This document shows positions 54,869-63,188 of a stretch of DNA of 64,000 nt, piece by piece. Location of the stretch: positions 682,001 through 746,000 of the forward strand of contig NZ_CP098806.1 in NCBI RefSeq assembly GCF_023822005.2, in the 5' to 3' direction. Each line of letters begins with the position of its first letter. Within the stretch, counting starts at the first letter, position 1. The notes under the pieces were generated by a model, which saw only the letters and a program-made list of their open reading frames with translations, searched no databases and had not been told where the DNA came from. The translations under genes were made by a program, and so were the position numbers. The stretch is from Dyadobacter fanqingshengii (GTDB lineage: Bacteria > Bacteroidota > Bacteroidia > Cytophagales > Spirosomataceae).

Positions 54869-55078
54869 CTACCAAAGCGGTTGTTCGAGCTTTACAAAAT
54901 AGATTGTGTTGAGATCCACGGCGCCGCTTGATGGCAGGATTTTGGAGATATATGAACCTAATTGGGGGCCTCTACTTGTTCCGGACAGTTTTCCGATGGC
55001 AATTCGTGGTCTGTACAGCTGCTCAAAACGGCGGTAGCAGCAGCAAAACTAAGGCAAGAAAATAAAAATGTCTTCTAT
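54869..55078 (-). pseudogene. Broken small lipoprotein gene
   Basis: The 422-base gap between 54682 and 55105 contains the remains of an about 69-codon lipoprotein gene. One frame reads KTFLFSCLSFAAATAVLSSC followed by TDHELPSENCPEQVEAPN, a signal peptide with a lipobox. It then meets TAG at aattag. Shifting one base gives LGSYISKILPSSGAVDLNTI and a natural end at TAG (54869). One missing T near 54960 would explain the break. The expected ATG before KTFLF reads ATAG (55078-55075), as if one A had been inserted. The total of 210 bases is a codon multiple because the two indels cancel. No other gene was found in the gap. Family not recognised. Confidence 0.55.
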
Positions 55079-55104
55079 GCGAAGAATACCTGCTGGGCGT
55101 TTGG

Positions 55105-55959
55105 TTATGGCAATTGTCCTGCCCAGCGAATACCTCCAATGATGTGCTGCATTGCATTGGGATCATTGAACGTTTGCGCGTTGTGACCAAGCGCCGTATA
55201 AAACATTCTTCCATGGGGCATCTGATGCGTCCATGAAATCGGGTGATCACCGTTCATTTTTCGCCAAATCGAGTTGTACGAGTTTTCGTTCAGGCTCAAT
55301 AAAACCTGAAACCCTGGTTTGTCGCGTATGTTCTGCTGAAAATTATACCACTCGTCAACCTTTCGCCATTTTTTTGGAAGCCCTTGGTTTATTGGATGTG
55401 CAATGTTCTCTGTAATGAGTTCAGCTTCGGGCATATGAGGCAAAAAAGTATGATCGCGAAACAATGTTCCAAGCAAATTGCCATACCATTGCCAATGGTG
55501 CTCCGTATCGGAGGCCGAATGAATTCCTGCATAGCCACCGCCGTTTTCAATATATTTCTCAAAAGCAATCTTTTGCTGATGGTTTAGTATTTCTCCTGTT
55601 GTAGAAACGAAGACGACAACTTTGAAGTGGCGCAGATGTGTTGAATCTATATATCCTGCATCTTCGGTCGCGTAGACTTCCCAGCCTTTATTAGCACATT
55701 CTTTTGTTAATGCCGCAATTGCCGGCTCAATTGAATGATGCCGAAAGCCATTAGTTTTGCTGAAAATTAAAATGCCGCCATTAATTTTAGATAAAGGAAG
55801 TGATGGCGTTTGCGCGAAAAGCGATTTGGAAGAAAGAATCCCCGACTTCTGAAAGGTGTAAAACACAAAGACCAATGCCAACAGGCAAATCAGAAGGCAA
55901 AGGTATACAGGACATTCCAAAAGTTTGTTAGAACTATTATTAGGCCCTGGTGCTGTCAT
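55105..55959 (-). CDS. ThuA-domain protein with N-terminal membrane anchor
   Basis: 284 residues with one hydrophobic segment (about 16-35; VYLCLLICLLALVFVFYTFQ) and a ThuA-like glutamine-amidotransferase-fold domain (about 50-284). Family motifs are GGILIFSKTNGFRHHSIEPA, VVFVSTTGEIL, GGYAGIHSASDTEHHWQWYG, LLGTLFRDH and the C-terminal HGRMFYTALGHNAQTF. ThuA proteins are linked to trehalose and related sugar metabolism, but their activity is mostly unknown. The start overlaps the end of the Na/Pi transporter gene by 20 bases, implying co-transcription. Confidence 0.9.
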   Translation of the reverse strand: MTAPGPNNSSNKLLECPVYLCLLICLLALVFVFYTFQKSGILSSKSLFAQTPSLPLSKINGGILIFSKTNGFRHHSIEPAIAALTKECANKGWEVYATEDAGYIDSTHLRHFKVVVFVSTTGEILNHQQKIAFEKYIENGGGYAGIHSASDTEHHWQWYGNLLGTLFRDHTFLPHMPEAELITENIAHPINQGLPKKWRKVDEWYNFQQNIRDKPGFQVLLSLNENSYNSIWRKMNGDHPISWTHQMPHGRMFYTALGHNAQTFNDPNAMQHIIGGIRWAGQLP

Positions 55960-56944
55960 GGCTATCTTTGGTTGACATGGAAGGTAAGCGCTCAGTCTGT
56001 GCCATGGCCGCTTTTTGCTTCTCTGGCAAAAGCCGGTTTAAAAGCCGCTCAATGGATGGGATCAGAGGCAAGAAAAGCACGACACCGGCAATATTAAAAA
56101 TCATGTGGGCGTTGGCAATCTTCTGCTCCATACCAGCACTTTTGGAAAGCCACTCTATAAATGTGACGAATTGGGGAAATACGGCTAAACCAAAGGCAAT
56201 GCAAATGATGTTAAAGAATAAGTGGAACAATCCTGTTTTGACCGCCTGGCGGTCGGAACGGATTGTCGCCATTAGCGTGTCGGAGCATGTCCCAAGTTCG
56301 GCGCCCAGCATTACGGCAATCGCACCTGGTAAATTGATCAATTCTTTCTTGGCCAGGGTTATGACCATGCCCACGGTGGCCGACGAAGATTGAATCACCA
56401 GCGTAACCAATGCGCCGATTAGCGTCCCCCGAAAAGGGCTGTCAAGTTTTTCCATCCAGGACAAAAACTGTTCATGATCTTTTAAGGGCTCAACAGCCCG
56501 TTCCATGGTGTACAACCCAAAAAACAATATTCCGAAGAAAAGGACGACCCTGGCTGATTTGGAAACTTTTTCACTTCTGGCAAAAAAGCTGAACACAAGC
56601 CCAAGGAAAATAGAGATGGGGGAATATTGGCCTATATCTAAGGCGATTAGCTGACTGGAAAAGGTAGTGCCGATATTAGCCCCCATGACTATTCCCAGAG
56701 ACTGACGAAAGGTCAAAGCCCCGGCGTTGACCAGGACGATGGTCATGATAATGACGGCAGACGAAGAGTCTAGCAGAATTGTCGCAACAGTCCCGGTAAT
56801 GACCGAAGTCACAACATTTTTGGTAAACAGGTCCAGCCATTTGTTAGCCTTATGCCCGATCAGCTCCCTAAGTGTATCGGAAAGATTGTTGATTGCAAAC
56901 AGGAACAGGCCTAACCCGCCAAGTACCATTAAGAAAATTTCCAT
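55940..56944 (-). CDS. Na/Pi cotransporter family protein
   Basis: 334-residue inner-membrane protein with the two inverted Na/Pi cotransporter repeats. The first repeat has TILLDSSSAVIIMTIVLVNA with MGANIGTTF, and the second has LVIQSSSATVGMVITLA with LGAELGTCSDT. Paired SSS/QSSSA motifs form the substrate and sodium site. It would take up phosphate with sodium. The PhoU-like tail present in longer bacterial relatives is missing; the C-terminus is a short charged segment. It is first in a two-gene unit with ThuA. Confidence 0.9.
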   Translation of the reverse strand: MEIFLMVLGGLGLFLFAINNLSDTLRELIGHKANKWLDLFTKNVVTSVITGTVATILLDSSSAVIIMTIVLVNAGALTFRQSLGIVMGANIGTTFSSQLIALDIGQYSPISIFLGLVFSFFARSEKVSKSARVVLFFGILFFGLYTMERAVEPLKDHEQFLSWMEKLDSPFRGTLIGALVTLVIQSSSATVGMVITLAKKELINLPGAIAVMLGAELGTCSDTLMATIRSDRQAVKTGLFHLFFNIICIAFGLAVFPQFVTFIEWLSKSAGMEQKIANAHMIFNIAGVVLFLPLIPSIERLLNRLLPEKQKAAMAQTERLPSMSTKDSHDSTRA

Positions 56945-57044
56945 ATGGTGTTTTCTTGCAAATTAGCATAAGGGATATTAACGGTATATTAATTAATCAT
57001 TTGTCCACCGCCATTGCAACTACAAGGTATAATATTGGGTGTTA

Positions 57045-57192
57045 TCATTTCTTAACCTTGGCGGGTGTCTTTACGCTTTCCTCTATCTTGGTCGCTGCAA
57101 TCTCATTCAGTCCTTTGCAGGGTCCGGTCTTCCGGATGCGGAGCCTTTCCGTAGCACTTAGTATGATGCTGTTACCTATTAACAAAGTCTGA
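57045..57192 (-). other. Coding-like minus-strand frame without ATG
   Basis: Part of the 418-base gap between the Na/Pi transporter start (56944) and the VOC protein stop (57363). A minus-strand frame is open back to about 57256 and ends with TGA at 57045. Its last 40 or so residues (SIILSATERLRIRKTGPCKG, then LNEIAATKIEESVKTPAKVK) look protein-like, but only TTG codons could start it. The frame may be a remnant or chance. Short hairpins lie just upstream (ggcagg-cttgc-cctgcc at 57205-57221, and 57296-57316). Confidence 0.2.
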
Positions 57193-57295
57193 TTGCAAAA
57201 CAATGGCAGGCTTGCCCTGCCAAAAATTGGTTTTTTATAACCACCTGGAAGTATCCGCTACATAAATGCGCCCACTTCTTTGTTGTAGATTGTGA

Positions 57296-57316
57296 GGCGG
57301 CCTGCAATAGGCCGCC
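57296..57316 (+). terminator. GC-rich hairpin with T-rich tail, plus orientation
   Basis: A perfect 8-base stem (ggcggcct-gcaat-aggccgcc) is followed by attttatt on the plus strand, the form of an intrinsic terminator. No plus-strand gene is known upstream for 4 kb, so it may end an unannotated transcript. Alternatively it works as the 3' hairpin for the VOC gene, which stops 47 bases away on the minus strand. Confidence 0.45.
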
Positions 57317-57362
57317 ATTTTATTCACAAGCCGACAAGTCGGAAATAGCGCTGCATGTTGCC

Positions 57363-57725
57363 TTACCACTGCTGGATAACTACACATAACTGTTTGTCCG
57401 TAAGAGCAAATTCCTGGGCTCCCCATGGTCGTAAAGTGACTTTGTCAAGATTAGGATGTAGGTATTCAGGGTGGCTTGCAGAGATCTTAGTATACACTGA
57501 TTGGATATCATCAGTTACCAGTCGAAATTCAGGATGATGTTCCTCTGCATATTTCCTATCTTGAAATAAATTAATGCGTAAGCCATCTTTTTCAATCACG
57601 CAAAAACGCTTATGTGTCTTTAATTCGTTATGCGTGATCGTAAATTCCAGACAATCGATGAAAAATTTAAGCGCATCACTGATATCTGCGTAAAATACGT
57701 TGGGGACAAGTTTGCTGAATTTCAT
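57363..57725 (-). CDS. Glyoxalase/VOC-superfamily protein
   Basis: 120-residue single-domain VOC protein from the ATG at 57725 (MKFSKLVPNVFYADISDALK); 12 upstream in-frame codons are rejected. The two beta-alpha-beta-beta-beta units are visible (ADISDALKFFIDCLEFTITH and DDIQSVYTKISASHPEYLHP). The C-terminus with RPWGAQEFALTDKQLCVVIQ is the common form of bleomycin-resistance-like and dioxygenase-like proteins. The usual C-terminal metal-binding Glu position reads Gln here (VVIQQW), so metal catalysis is doubtful and ligand binding possible. The gene is monocistronic. Confidence 0.82.
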   Translation of the reverse strand: MKFSKLVPNVFYADISDALKFFIDCLEFTITHNELKTHKRFCVIEKDGLRINLFQDRKYAEEHHPEFRLVTDDIQSVYTKISASHPEYLHPNLDKVTLRPWGAQEFALTDKQLCVVIQQW

Positions 57726-57822
57726 ATGGGTAAAGTCTTGTTTGCTGGACGGAAATGTCAAATCACGATAGAGTTTTAAATCAAAAATATGTCATCGGCC
57801 GGATTCGTCCTATTGATCCAAA

Positions 57823-58389
57823 TCAAGAAATAGTTTTTTTCGAAATGGATTTCCGGACCCTACTTAGCGTTTCAGGGGTCAGTTTGAGATAGGATGAGAT
57901 CATTTTCAAAGGAAAAGCTTGTAGCAGCAGTGGGCGGTTGTTAAGAATGAAGGTATATTTTTCGGTGGGAGTCATCGATTGATCAAAGAATTTCATTCTT
58001 TCTAAGCCGCCTTCTAAAACCCTGTTCAGTTGCAAAAAAGCAATCGACCTTCCAGTTAAATAATGAACAGTATCAAGACTGAGTTCGAGGATCTGGCAGT
58101 CCGTGAAGGTTTGGACGTAAATTTCAGAGGGCCGTTGAGATATCAGGCTTTGATAATCGTAAACCCATTCACTTTGAACACGTAAATCAATTATATTCCG
58201 ATCCAGCTCAGATCCCTGTCTATATTGGTAAATGGATCCACTCAGCAAATAATACATTGATTTAGTCACCTGGCCTTTTTGGAGAAGAAATTCGTTTCGA
58301 GCTACGTGTCGCATGATAACCGCTTCTTCAAAAAGCCACACCTCTTCATCCGTGTAAGTGCCGGTTGCCCTTAATATTTCTGAATACAT
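57823..58389 (-). CDS. Crp/Fnr-family regulator
   Basis: 188 residues from the ATG at 58389 (MYSEILRATGTYTDEEVWLF); an earlier in-frame ATG at 58431 adds 14 residues unlike the family. A cyclic-nucleotide-binding-like beta-roll (about 20-125; FLLQKGQVTKSMYYLLSGSI) is followed by a long helix and an atypical DNA-binding helix pair (FPLKMISSYLKLTPETLSRV). Bacteroidota members of this class often lack the cAMP-contact residues and sense unknown signals. It is divergent from the TonB-dependent receptor at 58619 with about 230 bases between starts and may regulate it. Confidence 0.88.
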   Translation of the reverse strand: MYSEILRATGTYTDEEVWLFEEAVIMRHVARNEFLLQKGQVTKSMYYLLSGSIYQYRQGSELDRNIIDLRVQSEWVYDYQSLISQRPSEIYVQTFTDCQILELSLDTVHYLTGRSIAFLQLNRVLEGGLERMKFFDQSMTPTEKYTFILNNRPLLLQAFPLKMISSYLKLTPETLSRVRKSISKKTIS

Positions 58390-58618
58390 AGGCTCTGAAT
58401 TTTTAATGTGAAAATACGGCAATTGTAGCATTTCAACGAAGACAGTAATGCAAGGCAGGAGACAATTTCTTAAAATTGCCTATTGCCCAGGCTTCTGTTT
58501 TCGAACTTTGGAAATGAACCTTAACAAATTGGTAATCTTGCCATCGGGTTTTCCCTGAACAGAAGACTTAGTTTTACTAATTATTTTAATCTCGTTTTAA
58601 TACTGTTGTTATTCACCT

Positions 58619-60637
58619 ATGAGGATATTCTACTGCTGTTTTTTCATCCTATCATCCACGATTTACAGTTTTGCCCAGGAGCGTGATTCACTTCGTACTG
58701 AACTGCTTAATCAAGTAAATGTCACGGCGAACAGAACACAACAAAAGACCTTGGAAACTGCGGGTTCCGTATCGGTAATCTCTGCCGGAACTTTGCAGAC
58801 CTACCAGCCGCGAACTACGCCGGAGGCCTTGATGGGTTCTACCGGCGTCTTTATCCAAAAGACGACACACGGAGCCGGATCGCCATTTTTACGCGGGTTG
58901 ACAGGCAACCAGACACTCATTCTTATCGATGGCATCCGACTGAATAACAGCACATTCCGCTACGGCCCTAATCAATATCTGAACACCATTGATCCTTTCA
59001 TTATTGACAAAATAGAAGTCCTCCGGGGCGGTGGTTCAGTCGCATATGGCTCCGATGCATTAGGCGGAACGCTCCAGCTATTTACTTCCAATCCCGCATT
59101 CTCCGACAAACCGGCTGTCCATGGCAAAGCAGTCGCGCGGTATGCGACCGGCGATATGGAAAAAATGTTACGGGCAGGAGTTGCACTCTCCGGGTCTCGA
59201 GTTGCATTCTCGGGCGGTGTGAGTATCCGGAACTTTGGGGATTTGATAGGCGGGGATACCACAGGTAAACAATCGCCAAGTGGCTACAAGGACCGGGCTT
59301 TTGATGCAAAATTGCTTTTCGGCCTTAGCGACTCGTGGACGCTTACGCTTGCCCATCAATCGGTTTCTCAAAAACACGTACCGCTTTACTATCGCTATGA
59401 GCTTGAAAATTTTGCTTTAAATGAGTTCGATCCGCAAAAGCGTTCTTTGAGTTATTTCAAATTAAATGGTACAACAGCTAGTAAATGGGCTTCGGAAATA
59501 TCGCTGACCGGATCATGGCAGGCGACTAACGAGGGGCGGCTCAGCCGGAAAAATGGGAGTAACAGCCTACGCACAGAAACAGATAAGATACAGACCTCAG
59601 GCTTGATATTCAATATTCAATCCAATATTAATGAATTCTGGAATGCTAGTTCTGGAATTGAAATTTATAATGATCAGGTTGAAAGCAACAAGATCGATCA
59701 GGTTGATGGTACTAGCCCGGTTACAAGCCGTGGCCTTTATCCTAATGATAGCAAATATCTCAATTACGCAGTTTATTCGCTTCACCAGTTTAAGTTGGAT
59801 GATTGGCGGTTTTCCTTAGGTGGACGCTTTAATGGTTTTCGTATAAAAGTTGCGGATGAAGTGCTTGGTAATGTGTCCGTGAAGCCAACAGCTCTGATTG
59901 GAAATGCGTCCGTCTCATATTTATTGAACGAGCATTCCAATTTTTATACATCCTTTCACTCCGGGTTCAGAGCGCCCAATATTGATGATATGGGAACGTT
60001 AGGGATCGTTGATTTTCGGTATGAAGTGCCCGCTTATGATCTTAAACCTGAAACATCCTCCAACTTCGAAGCAGGTTACAAATTCCGGTCGGAAGGCTTC
60101 GCTATGAGCGCGGCTTTGTATCAGAATAACCTGCGTAACCTGATCACACGTGTACAGGTTGCCGGACAGAAAATCGATGGCATTGATGTATACAGGAAAG
60201 AAAACGTAGAGCGCGCATACATTCGCGGAGCTGAGCTTGATGTGGAATATGTGTTCAGTGAATATTGGAAAATCTATGGATCGGGTGCTTATAATTTCGG
60301 TAAAAATGTAACTAAAAATGAGCCTGTCCGCCGCATTCCGCCATTGAATGGGAGATTCGGATTAGAATATCGCAGAAGTCAATGGTTTGTACGTCCGGAA
60401 GCCTGGTTTGCTGAAAAACAAACGCGGCTGGCAGCCGGAGACGCAGGAGACAACCGCATTCCAAAAGGAGGCACACCGGGCTGGGTGGTTGTTAATGTGA
60501 TGGCGGGTATCGATACAAAACATTTTGCAGTAAATGCTGTCGCTCAGAATCTTACCAATAAAGATTACCGTACGCACGGGTCGGGAATTAATGGAGTGGG
60601 CCGGAGCCTTTGGCTGACATTAACAGGGAAATTTTAA
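58619..60637 (+). CDS. TonB-dependent receptor, hemoglobin/transferrin/colicin type
   Basis: 672-residue outer-membrane receptor of the classical, non-SusC type. The signal peptide ends at SFAQ. The plug (about 35-150) has TPEALMGSTGVFIQKTTHGA, SPFLRGLTGNQTLILIDGIR and IDKIEVLRGGGSVAYGSDAL. The barrel ends in RSLWLTLTGKF with a terminal Phe. Plug motifs resemble heme, iron-siderophore or cobalamin receptors; the FRAP/NPDL-type heme signature is present only in part (FHSGFRAPNIDD). It is followed after 34 bases by a propeller-phosphatase protein and then a second propeller protein, all co-directional. The cargo may therefore be linked to those proteins. Confidence 0.9.
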   Translation: MRIFYCCFFILSSTIYSFAQERDSLRTELLNQVNVTANRTQQKTLETAGSVSVISAGTLQTYQPRTTPEALMGSTGVFIQKTTHGAGSPFLRGLTGNQTLILIDGIRLNNSTFRYGPNQYLNTIDPFIIDKIEVLRGGGSVAYGSDALGGTLQLFTSNPAFSDKPAVHGKAVARYATGDMEKMLRAGVALSGSRVAFSGGVSIRNFGDLIGGDTTGKQSPSGYKDRAFDAKLLFGLSDSWTLTLAHQSVSQKHVPLYYRYELENFALNEFDPQKRSLSYFKLNGTTASKWASEISLTGSWQATNEGRLSRKNGSNSLRTETDKIQTSGLIFNIQSNINEFWNASSGIEIYNDQVESNKIDQVDGTSPVTSRGLYPNDSKYLNYAVYSLHQFKLDDWRFSLGGRFNGFRIKVADEVLGNVSVKPTALIGNASVSYLLNEHSNFYTSFHSGFRAPNIDDMGTLGIVDFRYEVPAYDLKPETSSNFEAGYKFRSEGFAMSAALYQNNLRNLITRVQVAGQKIDGIDVYRKENVERAYIRGAELDVEYVFSEYWKIYGSGAYNFGKNVTKNEPVRRIPPLNGRFGLEYRRSQWFVRPEAWFAEKQTRLAAGDAGDNRIPKGGTPGWVVVNVMAGIDTKHFAVNAVAQNLTNKDYRTHGSGINGVGRSLWLTLTGKF

Positions 60638-60671
60638 CAATATTATAATTCAACAATACCAATTACTCACC

Positions 60672-63170
60672 ATGACAAAATATTTGAAACTCGGACTTTG
60701 CTTGCTGCTCTGCGGTGCTCTCACCTACGGTTGTAAGAAAAATGTCGGCTCGTCGGCTGGGCGCGAGGAGTCGGCCATTGTTAAAGCGCTTTCTTCCAAG
60801 CGCATTGATTTACCCAATGGTTGGTCACTTACGCCGGTTGGCAGAAGTCTGGATCTGGATGATCTGCCTTTGAATCTGGTGGTTTCTCCGTCAAAGAAAT
60901 ATCTGGCTGTGACCAATAACGGGCAAAGCACACAAAGCATTATTTTAATTGATGCAGCTTCGGAAAAGATCCTGGATTCAGCCAGGGTAGCCAAGTCTTA
61001 CCTGGGTTTGGCATTCAGTCAGGATGAAAAAACGATCTACGCTTCTGGTGGAAATGATAATAAAATTTTAGTATTTAAAATTGAAAATCAACAGCTTGTC
61101 CCTGCCGAGCCGATCGTGCTGGGCAAACCCTGGCCGGTTAAAATTTCGCCAACCGGGATTTCCGTTGACGATGCGCAGAACAAAATATATGTTGTTACCA
61201 AGGAAGATAGCTCGCTTTACATTTGTGATTCTCAAACAAAAAAGACTATCGGCAAACTAAGCCTTGGCGCAGCAGCTTACACCTGTTTACTTTCTAATGA
61301 TAAAAAGGAACTGTATGTTTCACTCTGGGGCGGCTCGCGGGTAGTAATCGTGAAAACAGAAACGCAAAAGATCGTAGCTGAAATCGCTACGAACAAGAAC
61401 CCCAATGATCTGCTTTTGACCAAAGACGGCAAATTTTTATACGTAGCCAATGGTAACGACAACACCGTGGGGCTTATTGATCTTACCAAACGTCAGATAT
61501 CGGAAACATTAACAACTTCGCTTTTTCCAGATGCGCCCGTTGGAACGACTCCTAATGGCCTGGCGCTGAGTGAAGATGAGAAAACGCTTTACATTGCCAA
61601 CGCAGACAATAACTGCCTTGCTGTTTTTGATGTTGAAACAAAGGGGCGCAGCCATTCCATTGGCTTTATCCCGACCGGCTGGTATCCGACCGCTGTGAAG
61701 ACGATCGGTTCAAAGATTTTTGTTACCAATGGAAAAGGCTTTTCTTCCAAAGCCAATCCAAAAGGTCCTAATCCAAATTTATCAAAAGTCCCGCAGCAGG
61801 TAGGGCCCAACCCACAGGCTTATACGGGAAGAGAGCAGTACATCGGCGGGTTGTTCAAAGGCACTTTGTCGATCATTGATGCGCCCTCGACGGAGGCGCT
61901 TTCCGCCTATTCACGAGTAGTTTATGCAAATACGCCTTATACCAAAAACAAGGAACTGAATGCAGAAGGAGAGGTTGGGAACCCGATCCCGATGAAGGTA
62001 GGAGACAAGTCGCCAATTAAATATGTCTTTTACATTATCAAGGAAAACCGGACTTACGACCAGGTCTTGGGTGATATGAAAGAAGGAAACGGCGACGCTT
62101 CGCTGTGTTTGTTTCCGGAAAAAGTTACGCCAAACCAGCACGCGCTAGCCCGTCAATTTGTGCTGCTCGATAATTTTTACGTGGATGCAGAAGTGAGCGC
62201 CGACGGGCATAACTGGTCGTCTGCTGCATATGCCAATGATTATGTGGAAAAAAACTGGGTAACTAGCTACGGCGGCCGCGGTGGAACGTACGATTATGAA
62301 GGCAGCAAGGATATTGCACACCCACGGGACGGATTTATATGGGACCATGCATTGCGTGCAGGCCTTACTTTCCGGAGTTACGGCTGGTTTGCAGACGAAG
62401 GAAAAGCAAATATTAAAACATTGGAAGGCAACTATTGTCCGACTTTTAAAGGTTACAATCTCGGTTACAAAGACATTGACCGCGAAGAAGCCTGGGAAAA
62501 GGACTTCGATGAACTCCTGGCAGCCGGTAAACTTCCAAGGCTGAACACCCTACGCTTTGGCAACGATCATACCTCCGGTGCCAGTGTTGGAAAACCAACT
62601 CCATTTGCTGCTGTCGCCGACAATGACCTTGCAGTAGGGCGTTTTGTTGAGCACCTTTCCAAAAGCAAGGTCTGGAATGAATCGGTTGTATTTATCCTGG
62701 AAGACGACGCGCAAAACGGGCCGGATCACGTGGATGCCCACCGCTCTATTGCTTTTGTTGCAGGTGGTTTTGTGAAAAGAGGTTTTGTAGACCATACCAT
62801 GTATTCAACTTCGGGAATGCTGCGTACGATGGAGCTGATCCTGGGCATTAAACCGATGAGCCAATATGATGCCGCCGCCACGCCGATGTGGAGATGTTTT
62901 AACAAAACGGCTAATTCCGCAGGTTTCACATCCAAAGAAGCAGGCGTTGACCTTGCTGAGAAAAATGTGGCAGTGAATTCCAATTCACGTCAATCTGATC
63001 AGTTCGACCTTTCCGTGCCTGATGCCATTGACGACCTCATTTTCAGCCGGATTGTGTGGCAAGCGGTGCGTGGTGAAAACAGCGTTATGCCTGCGCCGCG
63101 CCGGGGCGCATTTGTAAGACTTGAAAAAAAGGGGGATGAGGAAGAGGAAGAAGGATTTGATGAAGATTAA
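60672..63170 (+). CDS. YncE-like beta-propeller fused to alkaline-phosphatase-like phosphoesterase
   Basis: 832-residue exported lipoprotein (lipobox ALTYGCKKNVG, Cys about 21). Residues about 45-410 form a YncE/LVIVD-type seven-blade propeller with repeated NKIYVVTKEDSSLYICD- and TLYIANADNNCLAVFD-like blades. Residues about 450-770 form an alkaline-phosphatase-superfamily phosphoesterase domain: IKENRTYDQVLGDM with the probable nucleophile Thr, DNFYVDAEVSADGHNWSSAA, and EDDAQNGPDHVDAHRS with metal-ligand Asp/His. The C-terminus is strongly acidic (GDEEEEEGFDED). Likely a periplasmic or surface hydrolase of a phosphate ester or phosphodiester. It sits between the TonB receptor and a second propeller gene. 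Confidence 0.88.
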   Translation: MTKYLKLGLCLLLCGALTYGCKKNVGSSAGREESAIVKALSSKRIDLPNGWSLTPVGRSLDLDDLPLNLVVSPSKKYLAVTNNGQSTQSIILIDAASEKILDSARVAKSYLGLAFSQDEKTIYASGGNDNKILVFKIENQQLVPAEPIVLGKPWPVKISPTGISVDDAQNKIYVVTKEDSSLYICDSQTKKTIGKLSLGAAAYTCLLSNDKKELYVSLWGGSRVVIVKTETQKIVAEIATNKNPNDLLLTKDGKFLYVANGNDNTVGLIDLTKRQISETLTTSLFPDAPVGTTPNGLALSEDEKTLYIANADNNCLAVFDVETKGRSHSIGFIPTGWYPTAVKTIGSKIFVTNGKGFSSKANPKGPNPNLSKVPQQVGPNPQAYTGREQYIGGLFKGTLSIIDAPSTEALSAYSRVVYANTPYTKNKELNAEGEVGNPIPMKVGDKSPIKYVFYIIKENRTYDQVLGDMKEGNGDASLCLFPEKVTPNQHALARQFVLLDNFYVDAEVSADGHNWSSAAYANDYVEKNWVTSYGGRGGTYDYEGSKDIAHPRDGFIWDHALRAGLTFRSYGWFADEGKANIKTLEGNYCPTFKGYNLGYKDIDREEAWEKDFDELLAAGKLPRLNTLRFGNDHTSGASVGKPTPFAAVADNDLAVGRFVEHLSKSKVWNESVVFILEDDAQNGPDHVDAHRSIAFVAGGFVKRGFVDHTMYSTSGMLRTMELILGIKPMSQYDAAATPMWRCFNKTANSAGFTSKEAGVDLAEKNVAVNSNSRQSDQFDLSVPDAIDDLIFSRIVWQAVRGENSVMPAPRRGAFVRLEKKGDEEEEEGFDED

Positions 63171-63188
63171 TCAAAATCTAAAAACACT

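Noticed and set aside
56893..57192. Plus-strand 99-codon frame over the Na/Pi promoter
   Set aside because: It starts inside the transporter gene on the opposite strand and shows no family pattern.
57296..57316. REP-type repeat element
   Set aside because: A single copy was seen in the window, so a terminator reading is simpler.
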